Below are positions 35,087 through 43,816 of a DNA stretch of 64,000 nt, in pieces. The stretch is taken from positions 2,108,001 to 2,172,000 of the forward strand of contig CALNXQ010000005.1 of NCBI GenBank assembly GCA_942490535.1, read 5' to 3'. This DNA is from JAEINY01 sp942490535. Lineage in GTDB: Bacteria > Bacteroidota > Bacteroidia > Bacteroidales > Marinilabiliaceae. The position numbers were made by a program, and so were the translations under genes. Each line of letters starts with the position of its first letter. Positions within the stretch are counted from its first letter, which is position 1. The notes under the pieces were generated by a model. It was not told the origin of the DNA. It worked only from the letters and a program-made list of their open reading frames with translations, and made no database searches.

Positions 35087-35210
35087 ACCTCAATTTCAAT
35101 AGCATTACCAGGTTATTTTAGGGTTCTGTCAGGGGCGGCGAGGAACGAAGCCGTTTATATACCCTTGACGGGTTCGTAAAATAACTTATTTTTGCTTTTG
35201 CTATTGAGGT
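35087..35210. other. Long structured stem-loop inside the IS, downstream of the transposase
   Basis: In the 190-bp non-coding end of the element, nested complementary segments are seen: ACCTCAA with TTGAGGT (35087-35093/35204-35210), alternatively CAATAGCA with TGCTATTG (35097-35104/35199-35206); GTTATTTTA with TAAAATAAC (35112-35120/35177-35185); CTGTCAGGGG with CCCTTGACGG (35126-35135/35162-35171, with G-U pairs); and CGGC with GCCG (35136-35139/35150-35153). Together they make a hairpin of over 100 nt. It may insulate or terminate transposase transcription, or be a transposition-related RNA. Confidence 0.7.
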
Positions 35211-35223
35211 GACTACCTCTTCT

Positions 35224-36450
35224 TTAATAGGATACCCCACATCTTTCTTCAAATTTTATTATTAATTGTTGTTGTACTAGTCCCCAATTAGCTGGTTTAA
35301 CTGTCCATTTTTCGCTAATATTCATGGAGGCCACATACAATAGTTTCATTAATGCATTGTCGCCCGCAAAAGCACCTTTTGTTTTCGTGTATTTCCTTAA
35401 TTGCCTATTAAAACCTTCAATTATATTTGTGGTATACATGATTCGCCTTATATCTTTTGAGTAATCAAAAAATCGAGTCAAGTGTAGCCAATTATTCCTC
35501 CACGATTTAACAATCAGGGGATATTTATCATTCCAATAAGATTCAAATTCGTCCATAGCTTTAGATGCTGCAGCCAAATTTGGAGCTTTATAAATATTCT
35601 TTAAGCCTGCCATTACGAACTTCGAATTTTTATGGGAGACATACTTCATACTATTTCGAATTTGATGAATAACACACAGTTGTATGTCTGTTAGTGGATA
35701 AATCGATTCTACAGCTTGGGTAAAACCACTTAAGTTATCCATACAAGCAATTAAAATATCTTGTACGCCTCGATTCTGGAGATCCTCTAAAACACTTAAC
35801 CAAAATTTAGAGCTCTCACTGGCTCCTATATACAACCCTAAAATATCTTTCTTACCATACATATCATACCCAAGAATAACATAAACAGCCTTTTTTACTG
35901 TCATATTATTTTCGCGTACACTATAGTGTAGGGCATCTAACCATACAATAGAATATATAGGCTCTAATTGGCGATTTTTCCAGGTTTCTAACTCTGGTAA
36001 TATCCTGTCGGTGATTTCGGTTAATTTTCCTTTGGAAATTTTAGTGCCATATAAAGATTCAAAATGATCTTGGATGTCTTTATAGCTAAGACCTTTGCTA
36101 TACATGGAAATGATATTGTCTTGTAAAGCATCTCCTAAAAACGTTTGTTGTTTTTCAACTATCTGAGGTGAAAAAGTACTGTTCCTATCTCGCGGAGTAT
36201 CGAGACTGAAGGATCCGTAGGCACTTTTTATAGTCTTAGTAGTTTTTCCATTTTTTCTGTTTGCTGGACTCTGACCATCTTGGGCTCGTTCCGATTCCAT
36301 ATGGATATCTAATTCTGCCTTCATGGCACTTTCTAGCAAATCCTTGATCATAGGCAACATTACATTGTCTTCTCCACTAAAACTTTTTCCTTCCTTTATG
36401 CCACGGATGGCTTCTTCTTTAAATTGAGTGTAATCAAATTCTTTTGTCAT
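35224..36450 (-). CDS. IS256-family transposase
   Basis: A 408-residue DDE transposase of the mutator-like (IS256) family. The catalytic residues are seen as D172 (IVWLDALHYSVRE), D238 (ACMDNLSGF) and E345 (NIIEGFNRQLRKY), with the C/H segment ...LCVIHQIRNS between the second Asp and the Glu as is usual for the family. The N-terminal part is a DNA-binding helical region. Length is standard (about 400), and there is no frameshift. It occupies most of the insertion sequence and is transcribed towards the structured non-coding end. Confidence 0.96.
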   Translation of the reverse strand: MTKEFDYTQFKEEAIRGIKEGKSFSGEDNVMLPMIKDLLESAMKAELDIHMESERAQDGQSPANRKNGKTTKTIKSAYGSFSLDTPRDRNSTFSPQIVEKQQTFLGDALQDNIISMYSKGLSYKDIQDHFESLYGTKISKGKLTEITDRILPELETWKNRQLEPIYSIVWLDALHYSVRENNMTVKKAVYVILGYDMYGKKDILGLYIGASESSKFWLSVLEDLQNRGVQDILIACMDNLSGFTQAVESIYPLTDIQLCVIHQIRNSMKYVSHKNSKFVMAGLKNIYKAPNLAAASKAMDEFESYWNDKYPLIVKSWRNNWLHLTRFFDYSKDIRRIMYTTNIIEGFNRQLRKYTKTKGAFAGDNALMKLLYVASMNISEKWTVKPANWGLVQQQLIIKFEERCGVSY

Positions 36451-36536
36451 ATTGCGAAAATATATTTTTTATACTTTGGCTTGACACAGAGTTATGAACA
36501 CTCTCCCAAGGCGTTATCCTGCCAAGCTAAAACAGA

Positions 36537-36775
36537 AGGGTTACAGATTATAAAGGTACTGTTGTGAGGTATAGCGGTATTGTCGCAAAGAAAAACTGGA
36601 TCGTTGAAGCCCGTAGAGGTCTTGTTGCGAAGTAGGAAAGTACCGTTGCAAAGCAAAACAGGCTTGTTTCAACCTACGGAGGTTCTGTTGTAAGCCATGG
36701 TGGTATTGCTGCAAAGCAAAACAGCATCGGTGTCGCTTACAGAGGTGCTGTTGCAGGCCATTGAGGGGTCGCGCT
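36537..36775 (+). repeat. Phased degenerate repeat array C (21-bp units in a 63-bp higher-order repeat)
   Basis: A GTTG-like tetramer recurs every 21 bp: 36540 (GTTA), 36561, 36582 (GTCG), 36603, 36624, 36645, 36666 (GTTT), 36687, 36708 (GCTG), 36729 (GGTG) and 36750. The best unit is close to AGGTnCTGTTGcnAAG. Units group in threes: 36561-36623, 36624-36686 and 36687-36749 resemble each other more than their neighbours, for example GCAAAGCAAAACAG occurs in the middle unit of the second and third triplets. One frame gives heptapeptide-like repeats but with several stops. The array fills the gap between the IS and the end of the TonB operon. Confidence 0.85.
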
Positions 36776-36792
36776 AAGGTTAGGCTGAAGTG

Positions 36793-37701
36793 TTAGTCCA
36801 GTACAAAATGATAAGTAATGGTTCCTTTCTGATAGGCCGAAGTGTTCTTGTCGGCATTAAATTTGGCCTTTTTAGCTGCTTCAACGGCCTTGGATTGTAA
36901 GTAGTTGTTTTGCGTCGTGGAGCCACGCAAAATGGGTACCGCAGCGACAACGTTACCATTTCGATCCACGGTGATTTCTACCACCACGATCCCTTCTTCC
37001 TGAATGTTGTATTGTGGTTTGGGGAGGCCTCCTATCAAACTCCGGCCGGTTAAGTCAAAGCCACTGCCTGAGTTTCCAAGACCCGATCCTGTTCGATTAG
37101 TAGAGTTGGGATCACCGGTAACGTGTCCCTGGTTACCCGTCCCTTTTGTATCGCCTTCTGAATTACCTGTTCCGGTAGGTTTTTTTCCGAATGCACCGCT
37201 CACTTTATTGCGGGCGTCAGCCGCCTGGCGTTCCTGTTCTTCGCGCTTTTTGCGTGCTTCGTCTTCAATGCGTTTGCGTTCTGCTTCTTCTTTGCGGATA
37301 CGTTCCTGCTCTTCTTTACGCTGACGATCTAACTCCTCTTGTTTTTTACGCTCCGCTTCCAGCTGCTTCTTTTTATCAGCCTCTTTCTTTTTTTGCTCGG
37401 CGCTTTTAATTTCCGGTGCCTCATCAAAGTCCTGAGTCTTGACTTCTTCTTTAACGGGCTCTGTTTTTACCGGTTCCGGTTCTTTTGCCGGCGGTGGAGG
37501 TGTGGGTTCGACTGTTTTTTCCGATACAGAGGGGGGCGGTTCCTGGTCGCCTAAAGCCGTGACGGAATCCCCAAAATTGATCAATATACCTTCTTCTTCC
37601 TGAGGAATTGATTTCAATCCAAAGAAGATGAGTAATAATAGTATTAATGCATGAAATACTATCGTTCCTATAATGCCATATCGTCTGTTCGTGTCGTTCA
37701 T
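36793..37701 (-). CDS. TonB/TolA-like energy transducer
   Basis: A 302-residue protein with a single N-terminal membrane helix (about residues 9-28), a Pro/Glu/Lys segment (PPPPAKEPEPVKTE), a long charged coiled coil rich in Lys, Glu, Gln and Arg (about 95-165), a Gly/Thr/Asn/Ser-rich linker and a C-terminal TonB-like fold (GGLPKPQYNIQEEGIVVVEI...GTITYHFVLD, about 220-302). The coil is TolA-like while the C-terminal domain is TonB-family. It should span the periplasm and pass proton-motive energy from ExbB/ExbD to outer-membrane receptors or to the Tol-type function. Last gene of exbB-exbD-exbD-tonB; 1 bp after the second exbD. Confidence 0.88.
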   Translation of the reverse strand: MNDTNRRYGIIGTIVFHALILLLLIFFGLKSIPQEEEGILINFGDSVTALGDQEPPPSVSEKTVEPTPPPPAKEPEPVKTEPVKEEVKTQDFDEAPEIKSAEQKKKEADKKKQLEAERKKQEELDRQRKEEQERIRKEEAERKRIEDEARKKREEQERQAADARNKVSGAFGKKPTGTGNSEGDTKGTGNQGHVTGDPNSTNRTGSGLGNSGSGFDLTGRSLIGGLPKPQYNIQEEGIVVVEITVDRNGNVVAAVPILRGSTTQNNYLQSKAVEAAKKAKFNADKNTSAYQKGTITYHFVLD

Positions 37702-37702
37702 G

Positions 37703-38098
37703 TTATTTGGCTCGTGTTGCCAGAATCAGCTTGTATTTATTTCTAATCGCAATGTCACGGATTTTTCCAACTACCGAAAAGGGAACCGATGCATCCACAT
37801 GAAGAGCGATGTAGGTTTCGGGACTGGCATCTAAAATGGTTTTTAGGCGACTTTCCAATTGCCAGAATTTAATTTCTTCGCCTTCAACAAAGTATTGTAG
37901 CTCCTTAGTGACCGAAATAGTGGTGTTGGGCTTGGCCGATACCTGGTGATCACTTTGGGGTAAGTCCAGATTTTTAACGGCCGGAGGTGTCACTAAGGTG
38001 GAGGTTATCATGAAAAATATGAGTAACAGGAAGACAATGTCAGTCATGGACGACATGCTAAACCCTGATTCTACCTTACTTTGTCTCTTAAGTGCCAT
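37703..38098 (-). CDS. ExbD/TolR family protein (second copy)
   Basis: A 131-residue inner-membrane protein: short cytoplasmic start (KRQSKVESGFSMSSMTD), one helix with the conserved Asp (SMTDIVFLLLIFFMITSTLV, residues about 16-35, D at about 20), and a periplasmic domain. The Asp is the proton-relay residue in ExbD/TolR. It shares its membrane segment with the first exbD of the operon almost exactly but differs in the periplasmic part, so the two probably form a heteromeric stator with the ExbB ring. It overlaps the start of the upstream gene's stop by one base. Confidence 0.9.
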   Translation of the reverse strand: MALKRQSKVESGFSMSSMTDIVFLLLIFFMITSTLVTPPAVKNLDLPQSDHQVSAKPNTTISVTKELQYFVEGEEIKFWQLESRLKTILDASPETYIALHVDASVPFSVVGKIRDIAIRNKYKLILATRAK

Positions 38099-38487
38099 TA
38101 CCTGATGTCTAAAATAACTTTTACGCCATTGGTTTCTGCAATGTCCAATACTCGTGCCACATCGCCGGTGGAAGCATTTTTATCCGTGCGTAGCTGGATG
38201 ATGTTTTTATCTGCCTGTGCAAAGGTGCGCGCTAATTGAGTCTCTATATTGGTTTGATTCACGCGTTTATTTTCGATAAAATAAGTGCCGGATGCCGTAA
38301 CGCGGATGTTAATAAATTTCTCAACAACGACCTTCTTTGTGCTTTTTTTGGGAATCAATAGTTTGATGGCATTGGGGTGTACCATGGTGGAAGTGATCAT
38401 GAAAAAAATAAGCAACAAGAATACAATGTCAGTCATGGACGACATGCTGAAGCTCGCACTTATTTTTGTACTTCTTTTTAATGCCAT
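38098..38487 (-). CDS. ExbD/TolR family protein (first copy)
   Basis: A 129-residue protein with the same plan as its neighbour: cytoplasmic N-terminus, a helix with the conserved Asp (SMSSMTDIVFLLLIFFMIT) and a periplasmic domain ending in ILDIR. It follows the ExbB gene after 7 bp and overlaps the second exbD by 1 bp (stop and start codons share a base), so the three are translated as a unit. Two consecutive exbD genes after one exbB are common in Bacteroidota TonB systems. Confidence 0.9.
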   Translation of the reverse strand: MALKRSTKISASFSMSSMTDIVFLLLIFFMITSTMVHPNAIKLLIPKKSTKKVVVEKFINIRVTASGTYFIENKRVNQTNIETQLARTFAQADKNIIQLRTDKNASTGDVARVLDIAETNGVKVILDIR

Positions 38488-38494
38488 AGTCTGA

Positions 38495-39190
38495 TTAGTG
38501 AGCAGGTTCGTTAAGCAGATCCATAAACTCCATGGTACGAGCTTCCATTTTGAAAACTACTTTTTCTACTTTCGCCACCAGGATGTTGTAGGCAAAATAG
38601 GCAATAATACCAATGATTAATCCAGCAACGGTAGTTACCATGGCTGTATAGATACCAGATGAAAGAACACCTACATCGATATTGTTGCCGGCATTCGCCA
38701 TGTCAAAGAAGGCCCGGATCATCCCAATAACCGTTCCCAGAAAACCAATCATAGGAGCCCCTCCGGCCACTGTGGCCAAAGTGGGTAGGCTTTTTTCCAG
38801 GCGGCTGATCTCCAGGTTGCCAACGTTTTCAATGGCTGTATTCACATCGTTAAGCGGACGGCCGATTCGGGATATCCCTTTTTCAATCATGCGCGAAATG
38901 GGGAAATTGTGTGATTGACAGAGTGCCAGTGCCGAATCTATTTTTCCATCATGAATGTAATCTTTAATTTTATTCATGAATCCGGCATCTTCCAGGGAAG
39001 CTTTTTTAATAGCCACGTAACGTTCAAAAAAGATGTAAACGGCCACAATGGATAAAAAGGCCAGGGGTATCATAATCCATCCACCATTGATGGCCATTTC
39101 AATGTAGTTCATGCTTGCTACCGCATCTTCTGCTAATTCTTCTGTTGGGGCATTTTCAGTAATTGCCTGTATGAATAAAAATGGATTCAT
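38495..39190 (-). CDS. ExbB/TolQ/MotA family proton channel
   Basis: A 231-residue protein with three main membrane helices: about residues 35-55 (GGWIMIPLAFLSIVAVYIFF), 140-160 and 175-200 (VTTVAGLIIGIIAYFAYNIL), and the family signature around TVAGGAPMIGFLGTVIGMI with the conserved Thr and Pro/Gly pattern. It forms the pentameric ring of the energising motor for TonB-dependent transport. First gene of the exbB-exbD-exbD-tonB operon, in front of a 97-bp gap from the TamB-like gene; the operon may be transcribed alone or with that gene. Confidence 0.92.
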   Translation of the reverse strand: MNPFLFIQAITENAPTEELAEDAVASMNYIEMAINGGWIMIPLAFLSIVAVYIFFERYVAIKKASLEDAGFMNKIKDYIHDGKIDSALALCQSHNFPISRMIEKGISRIGRPLNDVNTAIENVGNLEISRLEKSLPTLATVAGGAPMIGFLGTVIGMIRAFFDMANAGNNIDVGVLSSGIYTAMVTTVAGLIIGIIAYFAYNILVAKVEKVVFKMEARTMEFMDLLNEPAH

Positions 39191-39287
39191 GTGATCTCAA
39201 ATTTTAACTTTGGAGCTAAAGTAGTAAAAAAATAGGTTGGTTCGGTTCAATGACATGAGACTTCTCAATGATTCTAAACGTGACGAT

Positions 39288-42200
39288 TTAGTCTTTAGTC
39301 TCTTCTTCCACTTTCTTTTCTTTTTTATTTCCTCCGGTCATGATGAGCCAGTAACGATGCATTAATTCTTCCAGTGTGTCAAATTCTTCTTTAAAGGAAA
39401 AGCCAATGCCTTGGGTGGTTGGAGAGGTTTCGTAAATAATATCATTATTGGAGTGGGTGTAGGCTTTGAAACGTAGATTGCCACTGCGATTCAGCTTGAC
39501 ATCCATATCAAAATCACCGATGAGATTACTGGCCCTGGTCTCGTCTTCACCATAGCCTACATTGCCGTTAATGCTTACCCGGTTGTTAAACATTTGGGTG
39601 GATAAGGCTACTTCAACTTCCTCTTGGGTATATTGGTCGGCAGGGCGATAACTAACCCCAATGTCAAAGTCATTACTAATTTGAGAGAGCCAGTGGCTCA
39701 GTTGGTTCGATAGCACTTCAGCTGAGGTAACGGCTGCCGCATTGCTTCCTGCTCCGGTAGATGCCCCATCTTGTGCTGCCTGGCGTTCGGGCGTATAGAA
39801 ACGATTCAGCACCAAAAGTGATAGTACCTGGCGGTTGAGTTCTTCTTCAGTATCAATATATGCATCAATAATATCCTGGGTTGTATTGTTAAGTGAAGGG
39901 GATTCAATTTCGAACCGGATGTTTGGTTTCATCAGGCGATCAGTCAACAAAAGATTACAATGAATAGGAACACGGCTGGTATATTCAGAATTATCCACCT
40001 CATTATCGCCTCCAAAGTTCACCAGATTATTGAGTGAGGTTCGAAGTTTATAAGTAGCATTTAGGTTAATGTTGGCATCGTATGGATTGCCATCCCAATT
40101 AATGGTACTACCTTGGTTAATGAGAAACCGCTTGTTAATAACGTTCTGAAGTGAAAACATATAATCGCCTTCCTCGAAACTAAAATCTCCGAAGAAATTG
40201 ATCTTTCCTTGTTTATTTATTTTTATTTGAAGATTTCCGTTTCCATTTCCTTTTAGAATATCACCAATTTTTGAATCAAAAATAACCTGAGTCTTAGCTG
40301 CCGGTGTGATATCTATTTCCATGGTGATGGTCATCCCGGTTAAATCAGCAATGTATTCTTCATCTGTGGTGGTAACCACATTTTTTTGCGGATTTTCCTC
40401 CTTCGAAACAAAACGGATGAAATTACTTTCTTCTGCTTTTTCCTCACTTTTTAAGGGGATGAAAAAGGAGGTGTTATTCATTGTAGTACCTGCAATGTCT
40501 AATATAATGTCACTGGTAGTACCTGTTATTGCCAAATTACCATCAACGAATACCGTTCCGTAATACAAAGGATTATCTTTTCCAGTTGTATTTAGTGCTA
40601 ACATGTTGAAGGCGTCTAAGTGTAAGTTATAATGCATATTGCGAAACATTGTGTGCTCAATGGTTCCGTCAAAAGTTCCGGTGTTATTGTATTTGTCTTT
40701 AACTTTAAGGGTTTTAAAAACCATTTTTCCCTTTTCAAATAGTACCGAGTCACTAACATAATAGTCGGTTCGTAAAAGTCCCACATCAAAGTGCCCATCG
40801 TTAACCTTCAGGGCGCCTAAGAGGTCCGGTGAGCGTAAATCTCCTTTTAGTGCTATTTGTCCGGAGGCGGTACCCGTAAGGTTTTGCATGATTTTATTCA
40901 GATATAAATTTAAAAAACCAATCTTTAAACTATCAACGTTAAAATCAAGATCAACTATTGATTGCTCCAATGAGATATTACCCCCACCTTGTAATGGGAA
41001 TTGGCCATTCCTTTCAATTGAAGATTCAATTTGTAAGGATTTAACCTGGGGTAAATACTGGCTGCTTAAATAAAAATTTCCAACCGTATCTCTGTTAAAT
41101 TCAAAATCCTTAATTGATATGTCACTATCAATGATGGGTGTTTTAAAAATATTCTGAACTTCAACTTGGCCATTTAATAAGCCCGAAGCGTCTAAGTTTC
41201 CAATGTTTTGGTATTTTATAAGTTCATTTAAATGAATGTTTTGAAAGTGAATTTTCAAACCATCTTTTGCCTCTTTATGGAGAAATCCATTAATGCCTAT
41301 TTCTTGATTGCCATGGTGAAAGCGAAAGTTTTTCACCGAAAAACCCATGGGGTGATAGTGCAAGCTGGTAGGTTGCAGTTCCCATAAACTGTCTCTGAAC
41401 ATCACATGTGAAGGTTCCAGGTTAAGCGTTGCATATAGCCCATTGGGGTTCCCTTTTAAGTAGGTTTTGGTGAAAATAGAACCGCTATTGGTGAATTCAT
41501 CCCAGTTATTCCAAAAGACGTTGAACAGTACCGTATCTTTCTTAGCATAGTGGTGAAGACTGAGGTTTTGAAATGAACCAAGCCTGTTTACATCCAGGTT
41601 TTTCACGCGCGTGATAACGGATAAGGTCTGGTTGTTATCCGTTGTATTTATATAGATCTCCGGGTTTTCTGAGTGGATGCCTTTATAGTTGATGTGATCA
41701 AATTCACCATCAATATCTATGAAGTTTGTTTCATTATTTATTTTCCCCATAAATAAGCCGGTATCCGAGATGTCTAATTCGGGGATGATAAGTTTAATAA
41801 TCTCCTTGATCCGCTTAAAGCGACACGAGAATGAGAAATCATTTAATCGGGATTTATTTTCGTTTTGTGGGAACTGATATTTGAGAGAAGGCACGAAATT
41901 TAAAATTGCCTCCTTTAAAGTAGTAGTAAAATGGTTAAAGTTATAATGACCAATTAAATCTCCTTCGAGAACATCTGATTCAAGTATGATGTGCTTTCCT
42001 TCTGCCTGGCGAATGGCTATTAATAATAGCGAGTCCATTTGAGCATTGGCTTGTGGGGATGTAAATGTGGCGTTGCTTGCTTTAATATATCCAATCACAT
42101 CATCTAAATCAATACCGTTAAAATTTGTTTCCAGATCGACTGAGAAATTGCTTTCAGGGATGTGTTTGATGAGGTTAAGTTGCTCCAGTTTTAAATTTTT

Positions 42201-43799
42201 TAGGGAGGCTTGAAAATTGAAGTTCGGCACCTGGCTAGAAAAATCTATTTTTCCTTCAAAAAAGACATTGGCATTGGGATCATTTAATATAAACTGACCA
42301 TCAAATTTCTGGTTGGCAAAAAGTCCGTTAAGCGTAATGTTGGAATATGTGTAGTCATTGATTGTGAGTGAATCTACTTCACCATCAATGAACGCAAAGA
42401 AAGCGTGTTTGGATTGGCGGTTACCATTTATAGAAACATTCATGGAAACATTTCCAATTTTGTTTTCAGTACCGAGCAGTTTTCCGAGGTTAAAATTGTT
42501 GGTGCTCAAGGCTCCTGAAAATATTAGTTTTTTCTTCGGGTCCAGCTTAAGTCCGATATCGGTATTTATTTCACCTAAGGGGGTGGAGACGTATCCAAAA
42601 GCTACTATATCAGTAATAAATCCTGTAAAATTTCCTTTGTAGTGAATGTAGCCCAGGTTTTGCAGTGTTGCCGGAAGTTCAAGTGATTGGGCGTTGGAGA
42701 GGGCCAGCAAGCGATGTAAATCAGGTGGAGTTGTGACCAGGTTTTTGACATCCAGATATAGAAATGTTTCGTTTATGTCTGGCAAACCATTGATATCAAA
42801 GCTGGCAGAAATGTGGGAGTCTGCACCAAATTTTATGTTTACATTACGGCCTTTAATGTTATTCAATTGACCCAATAATTTTCCGGATATATTAATTGGA
42901 ACATTACCAAAACGTTTGAGAGTTATGAACTTTTCAATATCCTTTGGTGATAGTACTGAGTTGTTTAGTTGTAAGTGAAAATCACTGCTAGTATTTGGGA
43001 GACCTGTTTTTTCATCGGTGGTAACCGACATAGAATCCAAATAGATGCTTGAATTATTGGTTTTCGCAATGAACTCAGATAAGTAAATTTTATTTTTAAA
43101 GATGGCAGCTTTACCTTTTGTTTCTATTAACTTAAATCCTGAACTTTCTTCAAATTGAAAAGTATTAAGCGACAGGTTAAATGAACTGTCTCTTTGAATT
43201 CCTGTAACATCAATATTCACCCTTCTGAATAAAAGATTTGGCTGTGCTTTGTTGGATTTGGTAGCATCAAAAATGAGGGTTCCATCTTTTATTATAATTT
43301 GATTAATGCCAGGTTTCCAGTTTTTCTGAACCGTATCCGATGAAAACGTCCGATCTAGTAAAAAGGAATAGTTAAATGAGGAATCTTTTTTAGAAATATT
43401 AATTTTAGGCGCTTCTATTTTAATTGAGCCAAAGTAAATTCTGCGCTTTTGTAAACGTATTGAGTCAATAGTGGCATTTAGTTTATCAACATAAAACAGA
43501 GTGTCATTTTGTTGATCGAAAATCAAAAAATCTTCAAGAATTAGGCTTTTAAAGGGCCTGAGATGAATCTTTTTAATGGAAATATTCGTATGAAGCTCGG
43601 AAGCAATTTGTTGGGTAAAATAGGAAACGATTTTTGTTTGCACAGCAGGCAATAGTAATGCCGTGTACATTAGCAGAGGTACCAATAAGAGCCCCACAGC
43701 CAGCCAAATCCATATTTTGATATTTTTTTTTATACTTTTGCGTTTTTCCCGACCAAAATTACAGAAAAAGACCGGGATATAGGAGTTGAGTGGTAACAT
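39288..43799 (-). CDS. tamB: TamB-like translocation and assembly module protein (AsmA-type, DUF490 C-terminus)
   Basis: A 1503-residue protein with one N-terminal membrane helix (about residues 30-50) and a very long repetitive beta-rich body of the AsmA/TamB type, made of short two-strand repeats. The last 400 residues carry the DUF490/TamB domain (FGDFSFEEGDYMFSLQNVIN; INWDGNPYDANINLNATYKL). Such proteins form hydrophobic grooves bridging the envelope and carry lipids or barrel precursors to the outer membrane. The start is the only ATG upstream of the helix, at 43799, which leaves just 17 bp to the ATG of tsaD on the other strand, so the two share or overlap promoters. Confidence 0.9.
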   Translation of the reverse strand: MLPLNSYIPVFFCNFGREKRKSIKKNIKIWIWLAVGLLLVPLLMYTALLLPAVQTKIVSYFTQQIASELHTNISIKKIHLRPFKSLILEDFLIFDQQNDTLFYVDKLNATIDSIRLQKRRIYFGSIKIEAPKINISKKDSSFNYSFLLDRTFSSDTVQKNWKPGINQIIIKDGTLIFDATKSNKAQPNLLFRRVNIDVTGIQRDSSFNLSLNTFQFEESSGFKLIETKGKAAIFKNKIYLSEFIAKTNNSSIYLDSMSVTTDEKTGLPNTSSDFHLQLNNSVLSPKDIEKFITLKRFGNVPINISGKLLGQLNNIKGRNVNIKFGADSHISASFDINGLPDINETFLYLDVKNLVTTPPDLHRLLALSNAQSLELPATLQNLGYIHYKGNFTGFITDIVAFGYVSTPLGEINTDIGLKLDPKKKLIFSGALSTNNFNLGKLLGTENKIGNVSMNVSINGNRQSKHAFFAFIDGEVDSLTINDYTYSNITLNGLFANQKFDGQFILNDPNANVFFEGKIDFSSQVPNFNFQASLKNLKLEQLNLIKHIPESNFSVDLETNFNGIDLDDVIGYIKASNATFTSPQANAQMDSLLLIAIRQAEGKHIILESDVLEGDLIGHYNFNHFTTTLKEAILNFVPSLKYQFPQNENKSRLNDFSFSCRFKRIKEIIKLIIPELDISDTGLFMGKINNETNFIDIDGEFDHINYKGIHSENPEIYINTTDNNQTLSVITRVKNLDVNRLGSFQNLSLHHYAKKDTVLFNVFWNNWDEFTNSGSIFTKTYLKGNPNGLYATLNLEPSHVMFRDSLWELQPTSLHYHPMGFSVKNFRFHHGNQEIGINGFLHKEAKDGLKIHFQNIHLNELIKYQNIGNLDASGLLNGQVEVQNIFKTPIIDSDISIKDFEFNRDTVGNFYLSSQYLPQVKSLQIESSIERNGQFPLQGGGNISLEQSIVDLDFNVDSLKIGFLNLYLNKIMQNLTGTASGQIALKGDLRSPDLLGALKVNDGHFDVGLLRTDYYVSDSVLFEKGKMVFKTLKVKDKYNNTGTFDGTIEHTMFRNMHYNLHLDAFNMLALNTTGKDNPLYYGTVFVDGNLAITGTTSDIILDIAGTTMNNTSFFIPLKSEEKAEESNFIRFVSKEENPQKNVVTTTDEEYIADLTGMTITMEIDITPAAKTQVIFDSKIGDILKGNGNGNLQIKINKQGKINFFGDFSFEEGDYMFSLQNVINKRFLINQGSTINWDGNPYDANINLNATYKLRTSLNNLVNFGGDNEVDNSEYTSRVPIHCNLLLTDRLMKPNIRFEIESPSLNNTTQDIIDAYIDTEEELNRQVLSLLVLNRFYTPERQAAQDGASTGAGSNAAAVTSAEVLSNQLSHWLSQISNDFDIGVSYRPADQYTQEEVEVALSTQMFNNRVSINGNVGYGEDETRASNLIGDFDMDVKLNRSGNLRFKAYTHSNNDIIYETSPTTQGIGFSFKEEFDTLEELMHRYWLIMTGGNKKEKKVEEETKD
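43733..43740 (+). promoter_or_regulatory. Candidate promoter -7 element of tsaD inside tamB
   Basis: TACTTTTG matches TAnnTTTG on the plus strand; it lies within the first codons of tamB, 77 bp before the tsaD ATG. A TTTG at 43716-43719 is only 13 bp upstream, so the -33 box is unsure. Confidence 0.4.
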
Positions 43800-43816
43800 T
43801 TCTTTTGGGAGTATTT

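Larger units (their letters stand above)
35032..36505 (-). mobile_element. Complete IS256-family insertion sequence with 8-bp target duplication
   Basis: A 1474-bp element with one transposase gene. Ends form inverted repeats of about 28 bp: the left end reads GGGTATGTTCATAATTCT, and the right end, read inwards, GAGAGTGTTCATAACTCT; both continue with GTGTCA and GCC. The element is flanked by CCAAGGCG at 35024-35031 and again at 36506-36513, an 8-bp direct repeat as IS256-family members make. The transposase is intact, so the copy may be active. It sits at the left edge of repeat array C, between a TSUP gene and the TonB operon. Confidence 0.92.

Noticed and set aside
36537..36775. Heptapeptide-repeat protein encoded by array C
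   Set aside because: The best frame has several stop codons (TGA, TAA) and no start.
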